From Dendrophyllia cribrosa (Eukaryota; Cnidaria; Anthozoa; Scleractinia; Dendrophylliidae): a stretch of DNA of 64,000 nt. Below, piece by piece: positions 34,042 to 45,079 of the stretch. The DNA lies in contig JAJLRJ010000008.1 in the NCBI GenBank assembly GCA_024195265.1, forward strand, positions 26,304,432 to 26,368,431, in the 5' to 3' direction. The translations under genes were made by a program, and so were the position numbers. Within the stretch, counting starts at the first letter, position 1. Every line of letters begins with the position of its first letter. The notes under the pieces are model-generated. The model saw only the letters and a list, made by a program, of their open reading frames with translations. It made no database searches and had not been told where the DNA came from.

Positions 34042-34080
34042 CAAGCAGAACTGTATGGATATTCCATACAGTTCTGCTTG
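34042..34080. repeat. 18-bp perfect hairpin with a 3-base loop
   Basis: CAAGCAGAACTGTATGGA (34042-34059) is followed by TAT and its exact reverse complement (34063-34080). The loop is too small for a usual pre-miRNA. It could form a cruciform or mark the remains of a palindromic insertion. Confidence 0.7.
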
Positions 34081-34806
34081 CATATTTAACTTAAATCAGC
34101 CAATTGGAATTCTTATATGGCTGTCCAATATTTTCGAAGTATCAGACCAGGTAGTTTCTGAACGATTCTGCACATTTTTTTTCACATTTTCCAGTTGTGT
34201 GATAAACATCTTATTAACCACACTTGCTTGGGACTGTAATGGGAGAATATCGGCCCTTGGTCAGGATCTTGGGCCAATATTCTGCCAGTGTGGCCATTGT
34301 GCTTATATATATATCTCCTATTTCTTTTCTAATAAAGGAACCTATTAGGAGGTAGAGAAATCCCTGAACAGTGCAAAACTTGCATCTGCCAATAGAAAGT
34401 AGTAATAAACCCCAAAAAAGGAAGTTCTCAGCTCGTAACAGTGATGTAGAAATGCTAACTCTAATGATATTATTATTGTCAGTGATTATTATCAGAAAGC
34501 AACTAGGAACATTTTAGCACTCTTGTCGCCTCAAAGAGCCATCGTCTTCAACAGTGATACCTGGCAAACAATGCTTGTATATCTTTTTAACACTTCCCTT
34601 TTTTCTCCAAGAGCAACCTTGCTCAAGGTTGTTGGCATACAGTGTAGTCATAAAACTCTATGACTTATCAATGGCATGATCAGCTTGAAAGATAACAGAC
34701 CAGTCACATGTTGCCATATTGGTCTTATCATACCATGACTGGCAACTCTTGGAAGAACAAATGTCTTGGGATTTCCAGTAGCTGGGTGACAATTCAAGTT
34801 CTTTGG

Positions 34807-34891
34807 TCATCTGAGGTAGTAATCAATAACAGTTGAAAATGCTGCAAATCCAAGTGCACCCATGACAGCTGCTTTACCACCAGCTATAAAA

Positions 34892-34931
<40 letters not shown>

Positions 34932-37900
34932 CATCAGTCAGGAATGCATATAAAAGAAATTTTTCCAGGTTCGCGAGTGCAAAAAAAGCTGTAAAAAGGA
35001 TTTACAGCCCCGAGGTTCACATAGACCAAAATGCATTTTTCTAAATTCCTTGACTTTTCCAGGCCTGGAATGTAATTCCATGACCTTTCTGTGACCGTGT
35101 GAACCCTGGGGTCATACCACATGTAACACATGCATTCATGCACTTGTTGATACCTGAACCTTTTCACTGCCAATAGTACTGAACTTAAAATCTGCAACAG
35201 TTACCAAATTTCATTTTGCAAAATGCTGACAAAAAAGTACCATAGGGTATGCAAAAAACCCTATCACCATTCACAGGTCTGTACAACAAATATGAAGTGT
35301 AGTTTCCAGAACTTTGCATAGATAGATTGACAATTTAATTTCCTAGAAGAAACTTCAATTTTAAATCTGGTTGTTTGAGCTGCGTTTTGATCTGAAAGGA
35401 CTCTTTACCCTTTCACTGCCAGAGTCAATATTATTATGGAGACATGTGTGCAGTTGTAAAGTCTAACGTTTGAATTTATCTGGATGAAAACCTATGGTGT
35501 GACCATTAAAATGAAATCTCTTCGGCAGTACTTTTACATGGTAACATTTACTTTTTAATATTTTACAAAATGAAATTTGGGATTTTACTTGAATTTTGAT
35601 TTTTGGCACTCATGGGAGTTAAAAGCTTAAGTGGCAGTCCCGCTAAAAGCGGTCCACTCGATTTCGCGACCAAAAATAGTTTCCCTTTATTTTTTGCTGG
35701 TGAAAAGGCTTTGGTACACATGTATGAAATACACAATTCTTTTTTTCAAATTCTTTATTTTCGCCCTGCTACGAGCAAAAAACGAATTCAGGCCGTCTCG
35801 GCCTTTTCGACGGTGATCGGAAGACTAAAATTGATGGTTTTTGAGAGGCGCTCTACGCAGAAACAAATGCAGTTGAAGACATTTTGTTTAGGTCATGTTT
35901 CTAAGCTAAACTAGAGTAGTTTACAGACAAAGTGTAAAAAATTTCAATAAAATGTTAAGCAAGCTGAGACAACTTAAAGACAACCCACTCTGAAGCCTAT
36001 ATTCAGACACTGAAAATGGGGCAAGAACGAGGGAAAATTTCTCAAACGTTGCGGCCTAAACTTGGTTTTAAAACCACGTCACAATAAAGTTCTTACCTTA
36101 TTTTATCGAGTTATAAGCTCAAACGTGTGGGTATCCTCCGGGATCGCAAGCGAAAAGAGATTATAATCAGCCATTGACAGTGTGTTTACATAATTATCGG
36201 TCGTGCCAAAGGTCATTTGCATTACTCTTCGGCTCTTCCAAAATGTTTCTATTGAGGCTTGAATTCGATTGTGGTTCTCCAAGATAAATGTCGACAGCTT
36301 CTTTAATACTTCTGCGTCAGAATTAGATCGAGAACAGATGTAAAAGTTATAATAAGTTGAATAATCTTCATGGCGGCGACACGTTCCGCGCTCGACAAAG
36401 CAAACAACGAGGCCTTTTAGCATGTTTCGGAGAAATCTTCATTAAAATCAGTACTTGATCCAAATTCTCTGCTCCAGTAACGAGTATTAAAGGTTTTCCA
36501 CGTCCCTACAATAAAAAGAAAGTCACAGTTTATTCTTATCCACGATTTTATACTGTTGAAATTCACCCGTGGTAGAAACTAAACTTGACCATGGCATGTA
36601 AATACTGTAGATATAATTTGAAAAAAAAATCAACGACAACCAGAAATTTCACTGCGATACATGAACTACTCACCGGTGAGAGGTTGAAATATATGAATAA
36701 CTTGAGTTTCAGATTCGTTTTTAAGGGCTTCTCGCCAAGCGACAGCAGAAAGGTTTCTTAGCTTCAAAATGTGCGTATCCATTGTCACGCGACCTTGATA
36801 ACATTGTGTGACAAGTTATGACAAGACACGTGCTCGAAGACCTTGTAACGGATCTACACATTTTCAAGCGAAAAATCTTTTTGCTGTCGCTTGGCGAGTA
36901 GCCCTTAAAAACGAATCTTAAACTCAAGTTATTCATATATTTCAATCTCTCACCGGTGAGTATTTCACGTATCGCAGTGAAACTTCTGGTTGTCGTTAAT
37001 TTTTTTCAAATTATACGATATTTGCATGCCACGGTCAAGTTAAGGTTCCGCCACGGGTGAATTTCAACAGTATAAAATCGTGGATCAGAATAAACTTTGA
37101 CTTTCTTTTTATTGTAAGGACGTGGAAAACCTTTAATACTCGTTACTGGAGCAGAGAATTTGGATCAAGTACTGATTTTAATGAAGATTTCTCCGAAACA
37201 TGCTAAAAGGCCTCGTTGTTTGCTTTGTCGAGCCCGGAATGTGTCGCCGCCATGAAGATTATTCAACTTATTGTAACTTTTACATCTGTTCTCGATCTAA
37301 TTCTGACGCAGAAGTATTAAAGAAGCTGTCGACATTTATCTTGGAGAACTACAATCGAATTCAAGCCTCAATAGAAACATTTTGGAAGAGCCGAAGAGTA
37401 ATGCAAATGACCTTTGGCACGACCGATAATTATGTAAACACACTGTCAATGGCTGATTATAATCTCTTTTCGCTTGCGATCCCGGAGGATACCCACACGT
37501 TTGAGCTTATAACTCGATAAAATAAGGTAAGAACTTTATTGTGACGTGGTTTTAAAACCAAGTTTAGGCCGCAACGTTTGAGAAATTTTCCCTCGTTCTT
37601 GCCCCATTTTCAGTGTCTGAATATAGGCTTCAGAGTGGGTTGTCTTTAAGTTGTCTCAGCTTGCTTAACATTTTATTGAAATTTTTTACACTTTGTCTGT
37701 AAACTACTCTAGTTTAGCTTAGAAACATGACCTAAACAAAATGTCTTCAACTGCATTTGTTTTTGCATAGAGCGCCTCCCAAAAATCATCAATTTTAGTC
37801 TTCCGATCACCGTCGAAAAGGCCGAGACGGCCTGAATTCGTTTCTTGCTTGTAGCAGGGCGAAAATAAAGAATTTGAAAAAAAGAATTGTGTATTTCATA

Positions 37901-40900
37901 CATGTGTACCAAAGCCTTTTCACCAGCAAAAATGAAGGGAAACTATTTTTGGTCGCGAAATCGAGTGGACCGCTTTTAGCGGGACTGCCACTTAACAAAA
38001 CAATGACTGATTCATGATGGTACTTGCCTCTGAGTCCAATAAGTCCCCCAGTGATTCCACCTGAAAGTGTCCCATTTTTCCAGTCACTTCTTCCACGAAA
38101 CTGTTTCACATACCAAAACAGCAAGATAAGGATTGGTAGATATCTATATACTCCTTTTCTTTTCGAAAGTTGATATCAGTTTCTACTGTAGCACACCTTA
38201 TATAATTTTATATTTTCATATCTTTTATTTATTTTACAGAGAGCCACAAGGTCATCACTTTTATCACTGTCACGTGCTACCCTCTTGAAATAAAGTCTAT
38301 TGTATTGTATCGTTGTATCAATTTACTGAGCTGTGGCTGGCCGCTCCATTGCCAGATTAGCCTTGCTATTGGCAATTATTCTTAATTAAAGATCGTAGGC
38401 CTCGAGACTAATGGTAGCTAACTAGCCAAAGTCTAGTACAAATTCAGTTTTGGCTAGTGGAATTTTGCTTTCACTATTCATTTGGGCTAGTAAAAATCAA
38501 GCACCAGACGAAACCAAACGGAAAATTAGGTTTCTATGTACGTTGGTACAAATATGTTCATTGGTACGTTAATACTTTTGTTAAGGCATTAGTCTTACAT
38601 TTTCAACGTTTTCTTGTACATTCATATGTTTGTACATTTGTACGTTCGTAAGGTGTTAGCCTTATCTTCTCAATGTTTTCCGTACGTTCTTATGTTTGAA
38701 CATTGTTATTTTCGTAAGGTGTTAGCGTTATCTTGTCAATGTTGTTTCGTACATTCGTACCTTCGTAAGGTGTTAGCCTTATCTTCTCGTCATTTTCCTC
38801 TACATTCGTAAGGTGTTAGTCTTTAGTTATCTACTTGACGTTTTCCTCAACATTTTCCTCTACATTCATATGTTCGTAAGGCGTTAGTCTTTTCGTCTCA
38901 ACGTTTTCCTCTACATTCATACATTCGTAAGGTGTTAGTCTTATCAACTCAACGTTTTCCTCTACATTCATACCTTCATAAGGTGTTAGTCTTATTTTCT
39001 CAATGTTAAGGTGTTAATAAGGTGTTAATCTTACCTTACCAAAGTTTTTCCGTAATTATGTTAGTGGGTTCGTAAGGTGTTAGTATGAAATTTATGAAGA
39101 AAACTAAACAATATGATCAAACTGTGTTTCCAAGTCTTGGAGATTTTTTTCTTAATCAGTGTTACACATGTTATTGTCTTCCCCCGTCCAATCCCCACCC
39201 CCACCCCCACCCCCATCCCCTGTACAATTCTGGCTAGTGAAAATATATTATTTTTGGCTAGTGAATTCAAACCTGTCACTAGCCACTAGGCTAGTAAGCT
39301 GAAAATGAAGTCGCGAGCCCTGGATCGTATTGTATTGTATTGTATTACAGAATGTGTCAGCAGTTTTTTGATCTTCTTCCAGAAATTAATATTGATATCA
39401 GTTTCCTATACCAACAGTATGTTCACAAAGAGGGGGTTAATGTTATTTGTATACCACATTCATCCATCTAAAAAATGACAGAGAAATAATAAACTGGTTC
39501 ATCTTTTTAAACTACCAATCCCTTACTGTTGCAGGATGAGTTGCTGTACAAAAAAATCACAAAATACTGCAACAGCAATTTTGCAAAAAAACTTACAGAT
39601 TCCACTAAGCATTCGGTTCCAGAAAACATAAGACCCACAACACCAAAATTTTTGCCATATGAGACTGCGCGTGACTTCATGTCTTTGAGAATGGCTTTGG
39701 CTGACTGATCAGCAACACCAGTCATAGGGTTCGGCATGGATGAGTCCATTCCAGCTGTGAACAAGCCAAACACAGCACCAAGACCATAGCCTGTACAGGT
39801 GAAAAAAAAGTTTATAGTTACAGTTGAAAAGGTCTTCTTGAGCACTACCCTCTCATGAGCAACGAGCTCCCCTCAGCAAGTACCCTCACAAAACCCTGAT
39901 TACTGTAATTCTCAGTACAGCGGAATGTCGATATAACAAACCCTTATATAACAAATTCCCCAGTATAATGAACGATGTTCTTCATCCCGGCCAAGTTAAA
40001 GTAAAATATACGGAACAGAACCCTGATACAACAAACCTTTGTATAACGAAACCCTGTTATAACAAACATGATCCTGAAGCCACAAATCTTCATACAATTT
40101 GTTTTGAATACCCCAAAAAATCCCTGCTTCACTCAAGCCACCCCCAAAAATACCAAAAAAATCTTGGAATCGAAAATTTCAAACCCCAAAAAATCCTTCT
40201 CACATGCTTGCACTTTAAATCCGGAGTACCCCCTGGGACCCAGGGTAGGGGTATTAGGAAACCTTTAGAATTTTGGTTGGGGGCCAACCCCGATTAGACT
40301 GCAAAAACCTAATTTTGAGAAGTTTATACAAATATATAGTCCTATCCTTTTTTACGGACAGCTGAAGCTGCCAAAATGAGAAATTATTAATAGTCAACAG
40401 CAACGTTTCGAATTCACTGTCAATGGGCCATTCCATTTAATGTCCGCACTTCCCCTATTGAGGGGTGGGGAAATCCTAGGGGGAGGGGGGGGGGGGGGGG
40501 TTCAAGAGTCATTTCTGAAGGGGTAGCTTTGTCGGTACCTTTGATCAATCAAAAACATGTTCCTTTTTCTGAAGGGGGAAGGAAATGTGTCAGCACTTTG
40601 ATCCTTTTTTTTCCCTAAGGGGTAAAATTCATAATAACCCCTCAATTAGGGGGGGGGGGGGGGGGGGGTGCAGATATTAAATGGAATGGCCCAATGTTTC
40701 ATGATCATGCATGCATTGCAGTCATTATACCACTCCCTTGTAGCAATTTAGAAAGAAATTTTTGACTAATAACTCCCTTGCAATCGTAATTAAATTTTAG
40801 CTGTAGACGAAGCAAAACGTGGTTGTCTTCCTACCTACAACTCCGGCCAAAGCTGACTTGAAAACGCAGTTCTCCATCACTCTTTCCACCATTAGTTCCT

Positions 40901-41060
40901 GCGGCGTTCTAATCACGTTTGGAAGTCCAACTGACGGTATGAATGGAGGTCTGTGTTTTCTCGCTTCTTGAACAGCTGGAATGATGGAACTAAGCGGCAT
41001 TTGCTCGCTGGGAAATGTATAAAAGTTTTCATTCTCATTTGCCTTGGAAGGTTCCGCCAT
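34807..41060 (-). CDS. TIMM22: Mitochondrial import inner membrane translocase subunit Tim22
   Basis: Exons are 40835-41060, 39597-39790, 38028-38100 and 34807-34883. They join in frame to 189 aa plus stop, against about 194 aa in human. The protein starts MAEPSKANEN. The Tim17/Tim22/Tim23 domain begins in exon 1 (SALAGVVG) and continues GYGLGAVFGLFTAGMDSS, then GTECLVES, RGRSDWKNGTLSGGITGG, and ends GFAAFSTVIDYYLR. Tim22 is the channel of the TIM22 complex, which inserts carrier proteins and other multi-spanning proteins into the mitochondrial inner membrane. Introns 1 and 2 have GTAGGA and GTAAGT donors. Intron 3 must use a GC donor (AG|GCAAGT at 38027); a GT alternative nearby gives a stop. 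Intron 3 contains a 2.36-kb palindrome and intron 2 a minisatellite. The start is 99 bp from the DERL2 start on the opposite strand. Confidence 0.93.
34895..34926. repeat. CA/TG microsatellite next to the TIMM22 exon 4 acceptor
   Basis: About 16 AC repeats on the plus strand end some 11 bases from the acceptor, so the TIMM22 transcript carries (UG)n followed by UUUGUUUUAUAG. It takes the place of a normal pyrimidine tract. Confidence 0.85.
35631..37991. mobile_element. 2.36-kb near-perfect palindrome bounded by TTAA
   Basis: GTGGCAGTCCCGCTAAAAGC at the left end is mirrored at the right, with TTAA immediately outside both ends (35627-35630, 37992-37995). TTAA is the target duplicated by piggyBac and Kolobok transposases. 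The arms are about 98-99 percent identical for about 1.1 kb each and diverge only near the centre at about 36811. Each arm contains a complete 106-codon ATG frame (36103-36423 minus, 37200-37520 plus). Those frames differ at four bases, all changing the amino acid. An inward frame ending GHVSKLN is also mirrored. I recognise neither. There is no transposase. The whole structure lies inside intron 3 of TIMM22. Confidence 0.85.
38391..39329. mobile_element. Element in TIMM22 intron 2 carrying a minisatellite
   Basis: GATCGTAGGCCTCGAGAC at the left imperfectly matches the complement of GTCGCGAGCCCTGGATC at the right. ACTAGCCA and TGGCTAGT words cluster just inside both ends. Most of the interior is the tandem array described separately. 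TATTGTATTG microsatellite sequence follows the right end. Confidence 0.5.
38640..39085. repeat. Minisatellite of GTAAGGTGTTAG units
   Basis: CGTAAGGTGTTAG(T/C)CTTA recurs about eight times (for example 38647, 38715, 38764, 38807, 38927, 39073). It is separated by CAACGTTTTCCTCTACATTC-type spacers of variable length, so the period drifts between about 45 and 65 bp. It lies in TIMM22 intron 2. Confidence 0.8.
39911..40240. repeat. ATAACAAA-rich repeat
   Basis: ATATAACAAA(C/T) and close variants occur five or more times between 39930 and 40070 (GATATAACAAACCC, TATATAACAAATTCC, TATAACGAAACCC). This pattern is seen in half-copies of pogo-type elements. It lies in TIMM22 intron 1. Confidence 0.35.
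40424..40693. mobile_element. MITE in TIMM22 intron 1 with G-run interior
   Basis: TGGGCCATTCCATTTAATGT is mirrored by ATTAAATGGAATGGCCCA. Just inside both ends are long G runs (about 40480-40500 and 40650-40668). The interior has AAGGGG(T/G)A words. No ORF. Confidence 0.8.
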
Positions 41061-41159
41061 GTTGGATTCATCAGATGGCGTCCCAGACTCCCACGGGCAA
41101 AATTGAACACGGAAGTCTGGATTCACTGACGTGTCTTTTGAGGAAGAAAAACAGGCAAA
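41061..41159. promoter_or_regulatory. Shared TIMM22/DERL2 bidirectional promoter
   Basis: Only 99 bp separate the two divergent start codons, so both 5' UTRs and the core promoter must overlap here or extend into each other's first exon. The stretch lacks a TATA box and contains TGACGTG (41128-41134), a CRE-like half site. Divergent TATA-less pairs of this kind are common for housekeeping genes. Confidence 0.7.
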
Positions 41160-44100
41160 ATGGCGTACCAAACATTTCAACAAGAATACTTGCAAATGCC
41201 GGTGGTTACACGGACATACGCAACTGCTTGTGTAGTGACAACACTTGCAGTGGTAAGGAGAGGTTTAATGTCGAGTTTCCAGCGATTTAATTCGTTCACG
41301 ACGAAATGAATGAGGCTTGCAATTGTATGCAAGATGCCGGCATTTGTTCGAAAAATATAACTCGTCTCTTTTTCTTTTGTTTGTTTATAGCAACTTGAAT
41401 TGATAACGCCTTTTCAGCTTTATTTCAATCCCGAGCTTATATTCCAAAGATTTCAGGTAAGTATTTGCCGTGATAACTGATGATATTTAAGCTTATTTAT
41501 TGCAACACAAGAAAAAATAAATACCGGTCACTTTTTCATAACCAAAATCCCACATCAGCATTAATTCATACACCCTATCTGCGTATGCATTTACAAGAAA
41601 AAGAGTTTTACAAGTTGATTTTTTCCTTTTAAAATAAGAAAGAAAAACTTATGTTTACATTTTAGTTTTCAATATGCTAAATTTATTTTGTTTTATTTTT
41701 CCATTTTTAGTTCTGGAGACTAATAACAAACTTTTTGTTCTTTGGGACAATTGGATTCAACTTCTTCTTCAACATGATTTTTACGTATCCTTTTTTCGAG
41801 GCTTAATTGAGTTTGGAAAATTCCCTCTTCTGGCTGTATAGCTGAGTTGTGGTCTCATTTGCTCATAAGCCTGAGTGACTGCCGACCGCATCTGAGGGTT
41901 ATCTGTGGTATAGGCAAGTTTTCTTATGTCCTCAGTGTTTTTTTATTTCTGATCCCCTATTGTTTGGAGATGGGGCCACAAATTTACATGTGGTCATCTG
42001 AGCCAAATGAAGGTGTAGTAGCAAAGGCAGCATCCCCAAGGTGGGTACTTGCACATAAAAGCTATATGGGTATGTGCCATTGTTAAAGATAATTATGGTC
42101 TTCAAACAGTTTAGTCTGGGACAGGGTTTAGAAATCAGAGTTTTGATCTAGAATAGGGTATCATTTGCAGAACACTGATCGGTGGTATGAGAATAGGAAT
42201 AGGATTGCAAAATGCAGCTGAACATGGTCTGGTATAGGGTGAGGGTTTGATGATCCCAGTGGCACACCACCACCCAATAATGTACTGATCATTAGTACCC
42301 CCCAGGGGACAAAGGTGCTTCCCCCGGGGGAATTTATTTGTTAGTTATTTAAACACCAACTAGCTATAGGAATCAAATCCATGACCTCCCCACTCTTCAT
42401 ACTGGTGACAAACCTCTTGAGCTAACCATTTTCTGACTTTAAAATAAGTGTCTTGCAATTGTATCAAAAAAATCTACTTTCTCTGGTTGTTAGTTAAATG
42501 GGTCATGGGTTCTTTGCACACCAGGGTATCATTTTACAAAATGTTTAAACATCCTTAGCAGTACCAAATCAAAATGCGCTCATGCTCAGCAGAATAGGGA
42601 GAAAGGAAAGTGTCAAACATTATTTTGCAAATATTTTAGTTGTTCCTATTTGTCATATTACAAACTCCTTGACATTTGATAGATATCGGTATTGTCGGAT
42701 GTTAGAGGAAGGTTCATTTAGGGGACGAACAGCTGACTTTATATTTATGTTCATGTTTGGTGGAGTCATAATGACTGTATCCTTTATAATGCAAAATAAT
42801 CATTGGAATTGATTAACATGTCAATCAAGTTGAATCATGGTTATTTTATTTTATCCTTTATAAATTTAATTTAAGTCAATTTATTTATTTTTGTTATGGC
42901 CAGTATATATTAATCAGCATATCTTAGTCTAGAGCTCTCTGTAGATTGTATTATTCCAGGAAATATCCCCCACCCTTCTGGAAATTTCATTTTATTTCAT
43001 ACATTCCTTTAACATGGCTTTTGAGACCTCCCTCTCCCTGAGAATTTTGAATGACCTTCCATGTGAGGAGTATAGATATTTCTTGGAACTGCACATTTGG
43101 CCCATGTCAGGCTGCATAATCACTTCTGAAATGACTGAGAGTACTGCAACTATAACTATACTTGCCTATGAAGCTATAAACTGGTTCATTATAGTTGGGT
43201 TGGTGAGTGAGAGTGCTAACCCAGGAGAGAAGGCATAGGAAACAAAAGAAAATGAAGTGCGAAGTTGGTGGCAATTGCACATGTGAGATGGGAAGTAGGA
43301 GAATTTGGGAACCTTTTTAATAAAGAGGTTAGGATCTGCCAAGTAAAGGGACATAAACCAGGTGTAAAGGGTCATGCAGGAAGTGGGAAGTTCAAACCTC
43401 AATGGCCAGCATCTTGTCTCACACAGCACTCATTAAAATGTTTTTCTAATGGAAGGCAATTAAGGCTGGGCCCACTTTTCTGCTAGAGGGGCCCAGAGAT
43501 CTGACAAGATGCAATGTGAAGAAACTGGCAAATAATAACTGTTGACTGTTAGAATAGACAACAAAAACACTGGCTTCCATCATAGTTTAACAGGGCTGTT
43601 CACATGTCTGATCATTGAAAGCTGTACAGAAATCTGATTCACCTCACTTTTGATAAAAGCCAGCCATTCCTTGACTTGCTGTGTTTAGATCATTGCCCTG
43701 TTTGTCAACTTAGTCTTTCTTGGTCAGGCATTCACTATTATGCTGGTGTACATCTGGAGTAGAAGAAATCCTTATGTGCGGATGAACTTCTTTGGTCTTT
43801 TAACTTTCAAGGCTCCATTCTTACCCTGGGTACTGTTTGGTTTCTCACTCATGTTGGGAAATTCAGTCATGGTCGATCTTATAGGTAATTAAATTTTACT
43901 TTAAAATTTTCAGTGTCTCCCTGCAACTTTTATATGAGAGTCCTACAGGTGTTATAGCAAAACTTAATTAATGCTATCCATCTCACTACTACAATAAAAT
44001 ATTGTTGAAATGTCAAACTCTGCTTAAGGCCAGTTGAAAATCAGTTAACCCAAGAATAGGCAATTTTCAAGATGGTATCATCTTACTACAACTACCGGAA

Positions 44101-45033
44101 TTTGTTGTTTTTTTTTTTCTTATTTAAATTTTGTAATCCCAGTGGAGCTTAGCATGAGAAAACAGAAGTTGTAGTAAATGGCATCATCTGTCATGAAAAA
44201 TGGCCTATTGCACAATACAGTTAGGAGCCTCTAATCCTTCTTTCTAACTTGCATCGATGATGCCTTCCGATAGTAATGGTAATTTACTAATTTTTTTTGC
44301 TTCTCTTTTCAGGTATCGCAGTGGGTCATATCTATTATTTTCTGGAAGATGTCTTCCCTGAGCAGCCAGGTGGCTTTAGGATACTCAAGACACCAGGAAT
44401 TCTGTAAGCGTTGAAATTGTTATTGGCTCACATCCCTGCTCCATCCAATATAGATAAAAAGCTATTTTGTGGATGTGCTAATTCTAATTTAATATGAGAC
44501 CTTGTTGGGGGTTGGGGGGGGTGGGGGGGGGGGGGGGGGTAAATGCCCCAAGTCTGAATTTCGAACCTTGTCATTTTGTGAGGTTTGTGTGCACTGTCAT
44601 GCTGCATGTTTGCAATTTTACGGAATTGTCTAGTCTCTCATTGTCCTTTCATTTTGCTGATGTTGCTTCTCGAAATTTGCCCAAGCATATGTCATTTATA
44701 TGATAAGTGCGTCTGCTGATTTTGAAGGGAAATGGGGTGGGGCATAAAGAGAGAAACATTAGAGTATGCGAGTCCTTATCTCAGGTCTTCTAGAAGGATG
44801 CACCATTGTAGAGAAATGTGTACAACTATTCAGTATTCAACATGAATTTATAAAATACATTCTAACATAGCTTAATATGATTTCTTTTGATGTGCTTATC
44901 TTGTAGGAAAGCCATCTTTGATGCACCTCCAGAGGACCCTAACTACGAACCCCTTCCAGAAGAGGACAGACCCGGAGGATTCAACTGGGGCGAGGGACAG
45001 CGAGTGGGCGCTGAACATGAACATGAAGATTAA
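41160..45033 (+). CDS. DERL2: Derlin-2 type ER-associated degradation channel protein
   Basis: Exons are 41160-41252, 41391-41456, 41711-41784, 42683-42776, 43689-43884, 44313-44403 and 44907-45033. They join to 246 aa, against 239 in human DERL2. The protein starts [14 protein letters not shown], has [49 protein letters not shown] and [16 protein letters not shown], and ends WGEGQRVG plus an acidic tail. The rhomboid-like fold without catalytic Ser/His and the GEGQR box (p97/VCP-binding SHP-type) are family features. Derlins move misfolded proteins from the ER to the cytosol for proteasomal degradation. Introns 3 and 4 have GTATCCTTT donors and TCCTTGAC branch sites 10-14 bases from the acceptor, marking them as U12-type. 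AATAAA at 45071 lies 38 bases past the stop. Derlin-2 fits better than Derlin-1; Derlin-3 cannot be excluded by memory alone. Confidence 0.93.
42037..42310. repeat. GGTATGTGCC-family element in DERL2 intron 3
   Basis: GGGTATGTGCCATTGTTAAAG, AGTTTAGTCTGGGA(C/T)AGGGT and TTGGTATAGGGT-like words and a GTACCCCCCAGGGG end match the larger copy at 48265-49030 and the ends of 3363-3680. It lies wholly inside the first U12-type intron. Confidence 0.6.
44507..44541 (+). repeat. G run in DERL2 intron 6
   Basis: Nearly uninterrupted G for about 33 bases in the transcribed strand. It could form a quadruplex in the pre-mRNA. Confidence 0.7.
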
Positions 45034-45070
45034 ACACAACAACCACAACAAAGCACATTGCAGTGACTCC

Positions 45071-45076
45071 AATAAA
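45071..45076 (+). terminator. DERL2 polyadenylation signal
   Basis: AATAAA begins 38 bases after the DERL2 stop codon, the first canonical signal. A second one at about 45762 could give a longer 3' UTR. Confidence 0.55.
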
Positions 45077-45079
45077 ACA

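Noticed and set aside
34042..34080. microRNA precursor
   Set aside because: A perfect stem of 18 bp with a 3-base loop is shorter than a normal precursor and lacks flanking pairing.
36103..37520. Two genes for a 106-aa protein in the TIMM22 intron
   Set aside because: The frames are palindrome copies. All four differences are amino-acid changing, there is no recognisable domain, and no promoter is visible; kept only as part of the element.
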